A stretch of DNA of 64,000 nt from an uncultured Lachnospiraceae bacterium (GTDB lineage: Bacteria; Bacillota; Clostridia; Lachnospirales; Lachnospiraceae), in contig CAMJHQ010000003.1 in assembly GCA_946405625.1 (NCBI GenBank), positions 1 through 64,000 of the forward strand. The letters are read 5' to 3'. A program made the translations under genes and the position numbers. The notes beneath the pieces are model-generated. The model did no database searches, was not told the origin of the DNA, and worked only from the letters and a program-made list of their open reading frames with translations. Below, one piece after another: positions 26,658-35,144 of this stretch; positions within the stretch are counted from its first letter, which is position 1; every line of letters starts with the position of its first letter.

Positions 26658-29324
26658 TCATTCGGGCATAAACTCCAATACTTCAAAATCATCATTTTCT
26701 GTATCACTGTTATCCTTATTGAATTTATTGATGATCTCTACAAGATCGGAATACAGTTTCATTACTTTATCATGATTTTTATTTATTATATCAGTATCTT
26801 CTGTTTTTGCTGCATCCTCTAATTCGGCAGCCATTTCAAAAAGCTCCATCGCACCGATTGTTTTTGCGGTACTCTTAAGCGAATGTACATATATACCGTA
26901 ATTCTTCCAATCTGTATTTTTATAACTGTTTTCAATATTGACTGACTTTGTTTGTGCCTCAGTTGCAAATGCGTCAAGTATTGAAATATATATATCAGGA
27001 TCATCGCCACAATATTTGAGACCGGAATCCGTATCAATTCCCATACTGCGAAGCTCATGAATAAGTGTATCATCTGATTCTGCTATTTCAGCTTTATCAT
27101 CAGTCTCATTACTATCTGGCCTTTTTACAAGCTCTATCTTATCAGCCGGAAGATATTGTATTAACATTTTTTCAAGTTCTGTTCCATCAACTGGTTTAGT
27201 CAGATAATCATTAAATCCTATATTGAGATATTTTTCCTTTGCACCACGAACGACATCCGCTGTCAGACAGATAATCGGAGTTTCGTGGTTATATTTACTT
27301 TCAAGAGATCTAATTTCACACATTGCCTCAGTTCCGTCCATTTCGGGCATACGCTGATCCATGAGAATAATATCATATGAATTCTTATCAGCAAGTGCAA
27401 TAGAATCAGGTCCGTTTAAAGCAGTATCAATCTGAATTCTGGTCTTTTTAAGCAAGTTTTTAACAACAAGAATGTTCATTTCAGTATCATCAACTACAAG
27501 GATACGTGCTTTATCAGCATAGAAAGATTCTTTATAACCATACTCTTCATTTTCATTATGAAGATTAGCGTTGTAATCACCTATAGGCTGATCATTTTCG
27601 ATTTTCTGCCATAGATAGAATGAAAATGTACTTCCCTTACCATATTCACTGTCAACTTTAAGTTCACTGTCCATAAGAGCCAGAAGTTTGACCGTAATAT
27701 TCATCCCGAGTCCGGTTCCTTCAATATTACGATTCTTAACAACGTCAAGTCTTTCAAAGGATTCGAAAAGCTTCTTCATATCTTCTTGTCTGATACCTAT
27801 TCCGGTATCCCTGACCTCAAAGAAAAGCTTTATTTCTTCTCCGTCGTCAGATTGTCTTTTTTCTTTTCCTTCTATATTAAGAATAACCGAACCTTCTTCT
27901 GTATATTTAACAGCATTAGTCAGGAGGTTCATTATAATCTGATTTATTCTTGTATCATCACCATATAATTCAGACGGAATATTCTTATCTATATTAAAAA
28001 TCAGTTCAAGTCCTTTAGCTTTAGCTCTTTCATATATGGAATTTCTAAGATATCCGATCTGTTTACTGACATTATATGTAACAGGTACGATATCCATCTT
28101 GCCATCTTCAATCTTTGAGAAGTCAAGGATTCCGTTTATCAGTTGAAGCAGATTATGACCTGACTGCTTAATATTCTTTGAGTAATCTCTTATTTCCGGA
28201 TTATCTGATTCTCTAAGGATCATTTCATTCATGCCGATAATGGCATTAATAGGTGTTCTTATTTCGTGAGACATATCTGCAAGAAAACGGCTTTTTGCCG
28301 CATTTGCTTCATCTGCGGCAAGCTTTTCAAGCTTAAGTACCCGCTGCCTGTAGTCCTGCTCCTGTTTACTGAGTTTATCAAGTACGCGTGCAAGAAAAAC
28401 AGCTGCCAGGGTTCCGATAACAATGGAAATGATGGTTGCAATAACAAAACCTATCATCATTGAAATTACGCCTTCTGACAGTTTGTCTCTGTCTGTTGCA
28501 ATACATACATACCAACCGGTATTTATCATCCTGGCAGATACAATACCTCTGGTTATATTATCATAATCGGTAATATATACCATCTCATCTGTATGGTTTA
28601 TTATCGCATCAACGAGTGGTTTATATGGTGAATTTTCAAAGCTTAATAAATGATGAGGTTTATCTTCATATTTATATTTCTCATAAGGATGTACCAAAAC
28701 CCGCATATTTTGGTCAAGAAGAAAGGCATAGCTGTCTGCTTCAATATTTGCATCACTTATCAATGAAACCAGTACATCTACGAAAATATCAGCCGCAAGC
28801 ACTCCTAGAAGTTCACCATCTCTGTATACGGCTTTTGATATTGTTATAATAGTTTTCCGGGTATCTGAATCAAGATATGGTGTTGAATAAAAAAGCGTTC
28901 CTGTAAGCGCCGATGTAGTATACCATTCTCTCTCATGTACAAAATCCACAGATCCGTCAGCTATAAAATCCGATGCACATACCATTGTATTATCCGGATA
29001 TGTAAAATATACATCATATATGTATCCATTCTTGTTTAGCAGCTCATTACTATGTTTAAGATACGCATGAAAGGCATCATAACCTTGATCGGAAATGTTA
29101 TTTACCGCTATTTCTGCAGCCATTGTATCGATAATAGTTGCATTGTTACTTATCCATGAGGAAAGCTCCAGAGCATATTTTTCTGCGGCAACATCATAGT
29201 TATCTTCCATTTGATCTATCAGACTTCTTTTGGCTCGCTGATAACTGATAAAAGATAAAAGTACTGAACTACCAAGCATTGCCAGAATTATCAGAATTGT
29301 CATTTTAGTTCTGAAACTCTTCAT
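26658..29324 (-). CDS. Hybrid sensor histidine kinase with receiver and HPt domains
   Basis: The 888-residue multidomain kinase has a membrane segment near residues 10-30, an extracellular double-Cache-like sensor (about 35-275), a second membrane segment (about 280-305), a coiled coil and a HisKA domain with His353 in MSHEIRTPINAI. The HATPase domain follows with N box NLLTNAVKYTEEG and G boxes DTGIGI and GTGLGM. A receiver domain has Asp656 in LMDQRMPEMDG, and a C-terminal HPt domain has His814 in VHSLKSTAKTIGA. All phosphorelay residues are present, so it can pass phosphate internally to an unlinked regulator. CGGAGGG precedes the ATG. No partner regulator is adjacent. Confidence 0.92.
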   Translation of the reverse strand: MKSFRTKMTILIILAMLGSSVLLSFISYQRAKRSLIDQMEDNYDVAAEKYALELSSWISNNATIIDTMAAEIAVNNISDQGYDAFHAYLKHSNELLNKNGYIYDVYFTYPDNTMVCASDFIADGSVDFVHEREWYTTSALTGTLFYSTPYLDSDTRKTIITISKAVYRDGELLGVLAADIFVDVLVSLISDANIEADSYAFLLDQNMRVLVHPYEKYKYEDKPHHLLSFENSPYKPLVDAIINHTDEMVYITDYDNITRGIVSARMINTGWYVCIATDRDKLSEGVISMMIGFVIATIISIVIGTLAAVFLARVLDKLSKQEQDYRQRVLKLEKLAADEANAAKSRFLADMSHEIRTPINAIIGMNEMILRESDNPEIRDYSKNIKQSGHNLLQLINGILDFSKIEDGKMDIVPVTYNVSKQIGYLRNSIYERAKAKGLELIFNIDKNIPSELYGDDTRINQIIMNLLTNAVKYTEEGSVILNIEGKEKRQSDDGEEIKLFFEVRDTGIGIRQEDMKKLFESFERLDVVKNRNIEGTGLGMNITVKLLALMDSELKVDSEYGKGSTFSFYLWQKIENDQPIGDYNANLHNENEEYGYKESFYADKARILVVDDTEMNILVVKNLLKKTRIQIDTALNGPDSIALADKNSYDIILMDQRMPEMDGTEAMCEIRSLESKYNHETPIICLTADVVRGAKEKYLNIGFNDYLTKPVDGTELEKMLIQYLPADKIELVKRPDSNETDDKAEIAESDDTLIHELRSMGIDTDSGLKYCGDDPDIYISILDAFATEAQTKSVNIENSYKNTDWKNYGIYVHSLKSTAKTIGAMELFEMAAELEDAAKTEDTDIINKNHDKVMKLYSDLVEIINKFNKDNSDTENDDFEVLEFMPE

Positions 29325-29393
29325 TCGAATTCCCTCCGGAATGTATCTTCACATCCGATACTGAATACTGTTCCAATAAAGCAAAAGAAAACC

Positions 29394-29642
29394 TTAAATA
29401 TTTTGATCTATTGCAAGAGCAAACTGATCAGCACAAGAAGTACTCTTCATTCCGCACTTGTTTCCTCTAAGGATATCAGCCATTTCAGAAGCTTCCTTCC
29501 CCTCAACAAGCAGGCCTATGGCTTTAAGATTACCGTTGCATCCACCTGTGAATCTTACATTATGAAGCTTCTTATCATCATCTATATCAAAATCAATTTT
29601 CATTGCACATATACCTTTAGGGTTAAATGTTACGTGTTTCAT
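29394..29642 (-). CDS. TSCPD-domain protein (TIGR03905 type)
   Basis: The small 82-residue protein carries the TSCPD motif near its C terminus (KSTSCADQFALAI), VRFTGGCNGNLKAIGLLVEGKEASEMADILRG in the middle and an N-terminal CAMKIDFDIDD. It matches the short stand-alone family TIGR03905. The related domain occurs at the C terminus of vitamin B12-dependent ribonucleotide reductases, but the stand-alone form has no firm function. Four Cys could bind a metal. AAGGAG is about 9 nt before the ATG, at the foot of a structured leader (29665-29725). Confidence 0.85.
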   Translation of the reverse strand: MKHVTFNPKGICAMKIDFDIDDDKKLHNVRFTGGCNGNLKAIGLLVEGKEASEMADILRGNKCGMKSTSCADQFALAIDQNI

Positions 29643-29664
29643 AATTATAAACTCCTTCCGATCA

Positions 29665-29725
29665 GATCAGAGTCACGTTGAAAACTGATATTTCAGTTCA
29701 AGTGGATTTATACCTCACTCTGATC
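29665..29725 (-). promoter_or_regulatory. Structured 5' leader of the TSCPD gene
   Basis: An outer 9-bp stem (GATCAGAGT at 29665-29673 with ACTCTGATC at 29717-29725) encloses an inner bulged stem built from CAC, TTGAA, CTGA and their complements around a 4-nt loop (29674-29704). On the minus strand it ends about 8 nt before the ribosome site AAGGAG. It could be a regulatory RNA element or a DNA operator; no known riboswitch class is recognised. Confidence 0.4.
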
Positions 29726-29734
29726 ATGATATTA

Positions 29735-29772
29735 TAAAAAATATAGCTGTCTGAAAATCAAACAGCTATATT
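29735..29772 (-). terminator. Terminator of the ABC/lipoprotein operon
   Basis: The 11-bp arms AATATAGCTGT (29740-29750) and ACAGCTATATT (29762-29772) are perfectly paired with an 11-nt loop, and are followed on the minus strand by a T run. It lies about 75 nt past the stop of the last operon gene. Confidence 0.85.
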
Positions 29773-29846
29773 TTACCATATTTCCGTATTATTAACATTA
29801 TAAATTAAGTTTCATGATATAAAGTCCGAAATATAAGATAATCTCA

Positions 29847-30995
29847 TCAGGATTCACTATCAACGCTGCTGATAACAACCTTTCCGTCTATAACTTCAAC
29901 CTTCACTCTTGAAGAATTAAGACCTGTCTGTTCTCTGATCTCATCTGAAAGCTTAAGTCGTCCGGCTTTATCAAGCACCGAGAATTCCTCATGTGTTTCA
30001 GGCATATCGAAGAAGTCACTGCTGAGATTTGAAATGTTTTCTCTATACTTCTCCTTCATAATCTTTTCTGTTGTTACACGTCCATCTGAGATCATAACAA
30101 CTCGATCAACCTTATTTGCAAGGCTTACATCATGCGTTACTATGATAACTGTTATACCTTTTTCTCTATTAAGCTTCCTGAAAAGATTCTGGATCATTTC
30201 AGATGTTTTTGAATCAACTGCTCCTGTAGGCTCATCAGCAAGGAGAATCTGTGGATCCCTTATCAGTGCAGTTGCGATTGCAACTCTCTGCTGTTCTCCA
30301 CCTGACATCTCACGAGGATATGAATTGGCTTTATCTTTTAAACCTACTTCTTCAAGAAGCTGTAGAGCTTTCTTTCTTTTTTCGGCCTTTGACATCTTTT
30401 TTTCATAATACAGCTGGGATTCAACATTCTCGACAGCTGTCATATACGCAAAAAGATTCTGTGAAGACTTCTGCCATATAAATCCAATCTGGCGTTTTCT
30501 TAATTCCTCAAGCTGTTTATCAGTCATATGAGACAGATCTTCTCCGTCAATGATTATCTTACCGGCAGAAGGATGTTCCAATGCACCGATTATATTAAGA
30601 AGAGTTGATTTTCCGCTTCCTGACTTGCCGATTATAGCTATCAACTCGCCTTTTTCAATCTCAAGCTCTAATCCCTGAAGAGCCATAACCTCGACATCGC
30701 TGGTTTTATACAGCTTTACAAGTCCATCACATTGAATGATATACTTGGATGAAGCAGTTTGATCACCGTCTGATTGCTCACCATCTGTAAGCTCACCATC
30801 AGATTGTCTGCTTTCTAATTGGTTAATATCAGATTGAATATTAACGGTCTGTATGTTGTCTTCTGATGCATCATCAGTTAAATCATTATATGCATCAGAC
30901 ACTTCAGACTGTCTCGTTATGAGTTCGGATGATTCATTTTGAACTGTTTTTTTATTTTTGATATTTTTTTCAGTTTTCTTCTTTCCAAATTTCAT
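29847..30995 (-). CDS. ABC transporter ATPase with acidic N-terminal extension and AbrB-like C-terminal domain
   Basis: This 382-residue ATPase of the MacB/LolD type is the last gene of the eight-gene operon. Residues 1-90 are a Ser/Asp/Gln-rich low-complexity extension. The nucleotide-binding domain (about 90-315) has Walker A GKSGSGKST (Lys129), signature MSGGEQQR and Walker B ILLADEPTGAVD. A C-terminal roughly 50-residue module (VLDKAGRLKLSDEIREQTGL...VKVEVIDGKVVI) has the look of an AbrB/SpoVT swapped-hairpin domain, as I recall from some other FtsX-type exporters. It lies 1 nt after the second ATPase gene, so the transporter probably uses two different ATPases. Confidence 0.85.
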   Translation of the reverse strand: MKFGKKKTEKNIKNKKTVQNESSELITRQSEVSDAYNDLTDDASEDNIQTVNIQSDINQLESRQSDGELTDGEQSDGDQTASSKYIIQCDGLVKLYKTSDVEVMALQGLELEIEKGELIAIIGKSGSGKSTLLNIIGALEHPSAGKIIIDGEDLSHMTDKQLEELRKRQIGFIWQKSSQNLFAYMTAVENVESQLYYEKKMSKAEKRKKALQLLEEVGLKDKANSYPREMSGGEQQRVAIATALIRDPQILLADEPTGAVDSKTSEMIQNLFRKLNREKGITVIIVTHDVSLANKVDRVVMISDGRVTTEKIMKEKYRENISNLSSDFFDMPETHEEFSVLDKAGRLKLSDEIREQTGLNSSRVKVEVIDGKVVISSVDSES

Positions 30996-30996
30996 A

Positions 30997-31704
30997 TTAT
31001 TCTTCCTGATCGTTAACTACAGCACTTGTAATTCTTCCATCACTCATTTCATATACAACATCGCCCATCTGCATAAGTCCGGGATCATGAGTAGTCATAA
31101 CGATTGACAGCCCCTCTTTCTCTATCAGGTTCTTGAACAATGTGACTACCTTAATACCGTTTGCTGTATCAAGAGCTCCTGTCGGCTCATCAGCAAAAAG
31201 AACATCCGGCTTTGGAGCTATTGCTCTTGCAATTGCAACTCGCTGCTGCTCACCACCTGACATTTCATCGGGCGTATGCTTCATTCTTTCCTCTATACCG
31301 ACAAGCCTCATGGATTCAATGATCCTCTCGTTTCTGTCACCTTCAAAATCGGCCAGTCTGAGAGCAAAATCAACATTTTCATAAGCACTCATTATCGGAA
31401 AAAGCGCTACGGACTGAAATACAAAGCCCATATGAAGCCTGCGGAAATCTTCCATCTGTATTTCCGAAAGATCCGAAAAAAGTGTATCTCCCATAGAAAC
31501 AGTTCCGCTCGTAGGTTTATCAAGTCCGCTAAGCATATTAAGCAATGTTGTTTTACCGGATCCGCTTCGGCCTTTTATAATAGTAAGCTTAGCCTTTTCA
31601 ATCTCTACACTTACATTATCAAGTGCTTTAAACGGTTCAGCTTTTCCGGTCTGATATACCTTTGTTATATTTTCGGTTTTTAGAATAATTCTATCTGTAT
31701 CCAT
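30997..31704 (-). CDS. ABC transporter ATPase, MacB/LolD type
   Basis: The 235-residue ATPase has all catalytic motifs: Walker A GRSGSGKTTL, Q loop near VFQSVALFPIMSAYEN, signature EMSGGEQQRVAIARA, Walker B VLFADEPTGALD, and a switch His in VMTTHDPG. It is of normal length for the family, whose members power FtsX-type permeases that act on the envelope side. It sits between the third paralogous lipoprotein gene (11 nt) and the AbrB-tailed ATPase gene (1 nt). It should work with the 934-residue permease encoded upstream in the operon. Confidence 0.9.
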   Translation of the reverse strand: MDTDRIILKTENITKVYQTGKAEPFKALDNVSVEIEKAKLTIIKGRSGSGKTTLLNMLSGLDKPTSGTVSMGDTLFSDLSEIQMEDFRRLHMGFVFQSVALFPIMSAYENVDFALRLADFEGDRNERIIESMRLVGIEERMKHTPDEMSGGEQQRVAIARAIAPKPDVLFADEPTGALDTANGIKVVTLFKNLIEKEGLSIVMTTHDPGLMQMGDVVYEMSDGRITSAVVNDQEE

Positions 31705-31715
31705 TAGATATAAAT

Positions 31716-33377
31716 CTATTCCCCTTCTAAATGCTTATTCAGATTGTCCTGAACTATCTTATATCTTTCCCAATTATCCGAGAACAGTTCATTATAGCCT
31801 TCGTTTCCGCGCTCAAATCCTTTAAAATGGTTAGCTCCGATTTCTTTATTTATATTAATGAACGATCCATCCACTGCATTTATAACCATTACAGGAGAAT
31901 TATAACCTGAGTATCCGCTTGCGATATCATATAAATATGCCTCACCATATTGATGAATATGCGTAAAAATATATGCCGGAACAAATGTATATTCATGATC
32001 ATTCTTATCTGATCTGACCGGGAAGTGTACAAGCTTCAACTGGTTTAATTCAAGTGACTTTGCTGGATTTTCAACCGGAATATTCCAAGCATCGATATTA
32101 TTTATATTTTCAACAATAATATTTTTTGCATCCTCGTCACTGATGATACTTACTTCCTGAGAATCAACAACATCCATTGGATTAACTAAGATTGCTCCGA
32201 CAACGCCGTAATCGTTTACGGCAACCAGAATATAGGAATTTATGGACATCATGTCACAATTATCTGCACATGTATCTATATCATTTTCTACAATTCCCAG
32301 CGATCTGTTCTTCTCTCCTCCCATAGTAAACATTGCAGTATATCCCGAAAATCCGGACATACCCACCTTATAACTTGATTGAGGAAGATCAAGAGAACTG
32401 AATACTCCTTCATCTACACCCTTCTGACAGTAAAATCCATCAGACTTGGCACCGCAAAACTTATAATCTTCGAATCCGATTGAATCAACAAATTCCTGTG
32501 CAATCGTAACAAGATTTTCGGGTACATCACTGTCTTTACCCTTCCATCCGGTCGGAACTCTGTCAACGTAATATGTCATTCCTTCATCGTAAAAATTACT
32601 TTGATTTTTCTTACATAAACAGCAAACTCTTCCATCAAAAGCATATGTAATCGGTGCACCCGGATATTCTGCAAAACTACGATTTCCAAGAATCATATAA
32701 TACTCTTCACCGTTAATCTGACCTATATATCCGCCATATGAATAATCATTATCGACTTTTTCAGGTGCAGATTCTTTTTCAGCTTCAAGCTCTGAAATCT
32801 TATCTTTAATAACATTCAGAGTTTCCTGATAAGCATCTTCCCCGGGTGCCTCTTCGCCCGGATATTGTGAAAATGTAATTCCCGCTTCTTCACTCTCATA
32901 CATTTCGAGAATTGTATTATAGAGTTCTATATCCGCATCAACTATCTTTTTTGTTCGTTCTTTATAATCATATACCTCAGTTGTATCTCCGAAAACCTGA
33001 GAACATAGGTTCTTAACAAATTCAGGATTATAATCATCTGTTTGTACGGTATATGTATGTATATTTTCTTCAGGTTTACCGTTAATCTTTACGTTAATAT
33101 TAAAATCGATAAAATTGCTGCCGTCTCCTTGAATCTTTTCTTTCCATGTATATGGTTCAACCGTTGTTGCTTCAATACCGTTATTATTTTCACTTTCGAC
33201 ATTTGAAGAAATTTCAGAAGATGATTCGGTTGTAATATCAGACGATCCCGATCCGCTTCCTGAAGTATTGTCATCTATTATATTTTCAGCTTTTTTCTCG
33301 CATCCGGAACCTATAAGCAGTATAAATGCAAGAATTAGCGTGGCCATCGACTTTTTAATATATTTCTTTTTAATCAT
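31716..33377 (-). CDS. Paralogous envelope lipoprotein 3 of the ABC operon
   Basis: The 553-residue lipoprotein has lipobox and Cys in LIGSGCEKKA, followed by a Ser/Thr/Asp/Glu-rich linker (about 35-70). The mature body shares blocks with the two lipoproteins encoded just upstream: a TYTVQxDDYNPEFVKNLC strand-helix, NDYSYGGYIGQINGEEYYMILGNRSF, and a C-terminal VINAVDGSFINI. It resembles the DUF6034 putative-lipoprotein pattern by memory only. The repeated Y-I-G-x-I-x-G-E-E-Y-Y-M-x-x-G-N-R motif is the best family marker. It probably sits on the outer face of the membrane and may present, sense or chaperone whatever the ABC system handles; no enzymatic motif is seen. Confidence 0.7.
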   Translation of the reverse strand: MIKKKYIKKSMATLILAFILLIGSGCEKKAENIIDDNTSGSGSGSSDITTESSSEISSNVESENNNGIEATTVEPYTWKEKIQGDGSNFIDFNINVKINGKPEENIHTYTVQTDDYNPEFVKNLCSQVFGDTTEVYDYKERTKKIVDADIELYNTILEMYESEEAGITFSQYPGEEAPGEDAYQETLNVIKDKISELEAEKESAPEKVDNDYSYGGYIGQINGEEYYMILGNRSFAEYPGAPITYAFDGRVCCLCKKNQSNFYDEGMTYYVDRVPTGWKGKDSDVPENLVTIAQEFVDSIGFEDYKFCGAKSDGFYCQKGVDEGVFSSLDLPQSSYKVGMSGFSGYTAMFTMGGEKNRSLGIVENDIDTCADNCDMMSINSYILVAVNDYGVVGAILVNPMDVVDSQEVSIISDEDAKNIIVENINNIDAWNIPVENPAKSLELNQLKLVHFPVRSDKNDHEYTFVPAYIFTHIHQYGEAYLYDIASGYSGYNSPVMVINAVDGSFININKEIGANHFKGFERGNEGYNELFSDNWERYKIVQDNLNKHLEGE

Positions 33378-33401
33378 CTCATTCTCCCATTATCATTTTC
33401 A

Positions 33402-35144
33402 TTATTCTGAATCTAAAATATAACGTTTCCATAATCCGGAATTTAAAGTTTCCTCTCCGACATTTCCGTTATTCCATCCCATCGGATAATCAGATAATTC
33501 CTTATCAACTTTTATACAGCTGCCATCAACCGCATTAATAAGAAGAAACGGAGTATATGAAACCCTGGATAAGCTTACACCATATAATAAAATACATGGA
33601 GTATATATATACTCATTCATATTATTACTTGATCTTATAGGAAAAGTAATAAATCTGTATTTATCCAACGAAAATGAAGCAAATTCTGTTTTATCGGAAT
33701 AGTTCCACAGATCTTTATTATCAACGCTGTATTCAACTGTTTTCTTTAAAGCATCATTATCTATTATTTTGTCAATCGGATCTGATTTGATCAGTTTTAT
33801 AGGATTATATATCTGACAACCGATCAAGCCGGACTCATTGATCATAACATCAATATAAGATATATAATTATATGGATCTTTTCCGTTCATAAAATCATAC
33901 ATATGAAACGGAATACTATTAACATTATTATCTTCGATAAAATTCGCCATATTATTAAAGCGATATCTTAATACATAACCATCCTGCATTTTAAACTCAT
34001 GCGGCTTCATCATATGATAATCTTTAATATATAAAAATCCTTCGTCAACACCGGAATACCATCCGAGATTTTTAGGATTATCATCATAAATATAATTACT
34101 GAATCCGAGTTTACTGATAAACTGCTCACCTTCAGAAATATATGAATCATCAATTTCGAGCTTATCTAAACCCTGCCCGTAAAAAGAAACTGCAGGAGAT
34201 TCTTCAGTGGTAATATCACTATCAGGCGTTATTGTTGCAACACGATGATATATATCTTCAGTAAATATAGCTTTCAAGTCCGTTGGCATATATTCTACTT
34301 TATTGCCATTAGGATCTGATATATTATAATCAGAAAGTTTTGAACCATTATATGATGATTCAAGATCTTTTTTAATTATCGAGATGACTCTTCCGTTTAT
34401 CTGATAGGTTACAGGTGATGAATAATACTCATCAAAACCTCGGTTACCGAAATACATATAGTATTCTTCTCCGTCTATCTTGCCGATATATCCCTGATAT
34501 GAATAATCATTTTCAATATTTTCCGGAGCATCATTCATTTTTTGCTCAAGATAATCAATATCATTCTCTATAACAGCTCTGCTGAATTCACCATTATATG
34601 GTTCTTCCGTAAAAAAATTATTATCAGTATAACAATACTTATATGTCACCGGATATGAATGTTCCTGTTTTTCGGAAAAATCATAAAATTCAAGAGAATC
34701 ATTATAAATATCAAGCTTATCCTCATACACTCTCTTAGTTGCATGATTAAAATCATATACTTCAACTTCACCCGAATCAAAGACAGCATCACACATACTG
34801 TGAATAAAGTCTTTATCAAACTCGTCAACCTGTACTGTATATGTATATAAGTTTTCAGCACTATGATCTTCAAGTGTAACATTAACATTTACACTTCCAT
34901 ATCCTTCACTACCACCGGAAAATGCATCTTCGAACTTTAAATCATCTTCATTATTAGATTCCGGAACATTGTCCGCTACAGTAGTACTTTCTTTATCATC
35001 GGTATTTTCCAGTGATGTATTGCTGCTGTCAACCTCATCTATTCCTTCAATAGAACCTGCTTTTTTTTCACAACCGGTAAAAAGCATAGACGATATAAGA
35101 GAAAAACATATTATTTTTTTTAGAGTTTTACTCCTCTGTATCAT
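33402..35144 (-). CDS. Paralogous envelope lipoprotein 2 of the ABC operon
   Basis: The 580-residue paralogue has Cys in MLFTGCEKKAGSIEG, an acidic Ser/Asp linker, and then the shared blocks: GGSEGYGSVNVNVTLEDHS, DEFDKDFIHSMCDAVFDSGEVEVYDF, YQGYIGKIDGEEYYMYFGNRGFDEY, and a C-terminal LLINAVDGSCIKVDKELSDYPMGWNNGNVG. It is closest to lipoprotein 1 (35128-36990), with which its start overlaps by 17 nt; its ribosome site AAAGGAG lies inside that gene, so translation is coupled. The two single-Cys helices after the signal are conserved in all three copies. Confidence 0.7.
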   Translation of the reverse strand: MIQRSKTLKKIICFSLISSMLFTGCEKKAGSIEGIDEVDSSNTSLENTDDKESTTVADNVPESNNEDDLKFEDAFSGGSEGYGSVNVNVTLEDHSAENLYTYTVQVDEFDKDFIHSMCDAVFDSGEVEVYDFNHATKRVYEDKLDIYNDSLEFYDFSEKQEHSYPVTYKYCYTDNNFFTEEPYNGEFSRAVIENDIDYLEQKMNDAPENIENDYSYQGYIGKIDGEEYYMYFGNRGFDEYYSSPVTYQINGRVISIIKKDLESSYNGSKLSDYNISDPNGNKVEYMPTDLKAIFTEDIYHRVATITPDSDITTEESPAVSFYGQGLDKLEIDDSYISEGEQFISKLGFSNYIYDDNPKNLGWYSGVDEGFLYIKDYHMMKPHEFKMQDGYVLRYRFNNMANFIEDNNVNSIPFHMYDFMNGKDPYNYISYIDVMINESGLIGCQIYNPIKLIKSDPIDKIIDNDALKKTVEYSVDNKDLWNYSDKTEFASFSLDKYRFITFPIRSSNNMNEYIYTPCILLYGVSLSRVSYTPFLLINAVDGSCIKVDKELSDYPMGWNNGNVGEETLNSGLWKRYILDSE

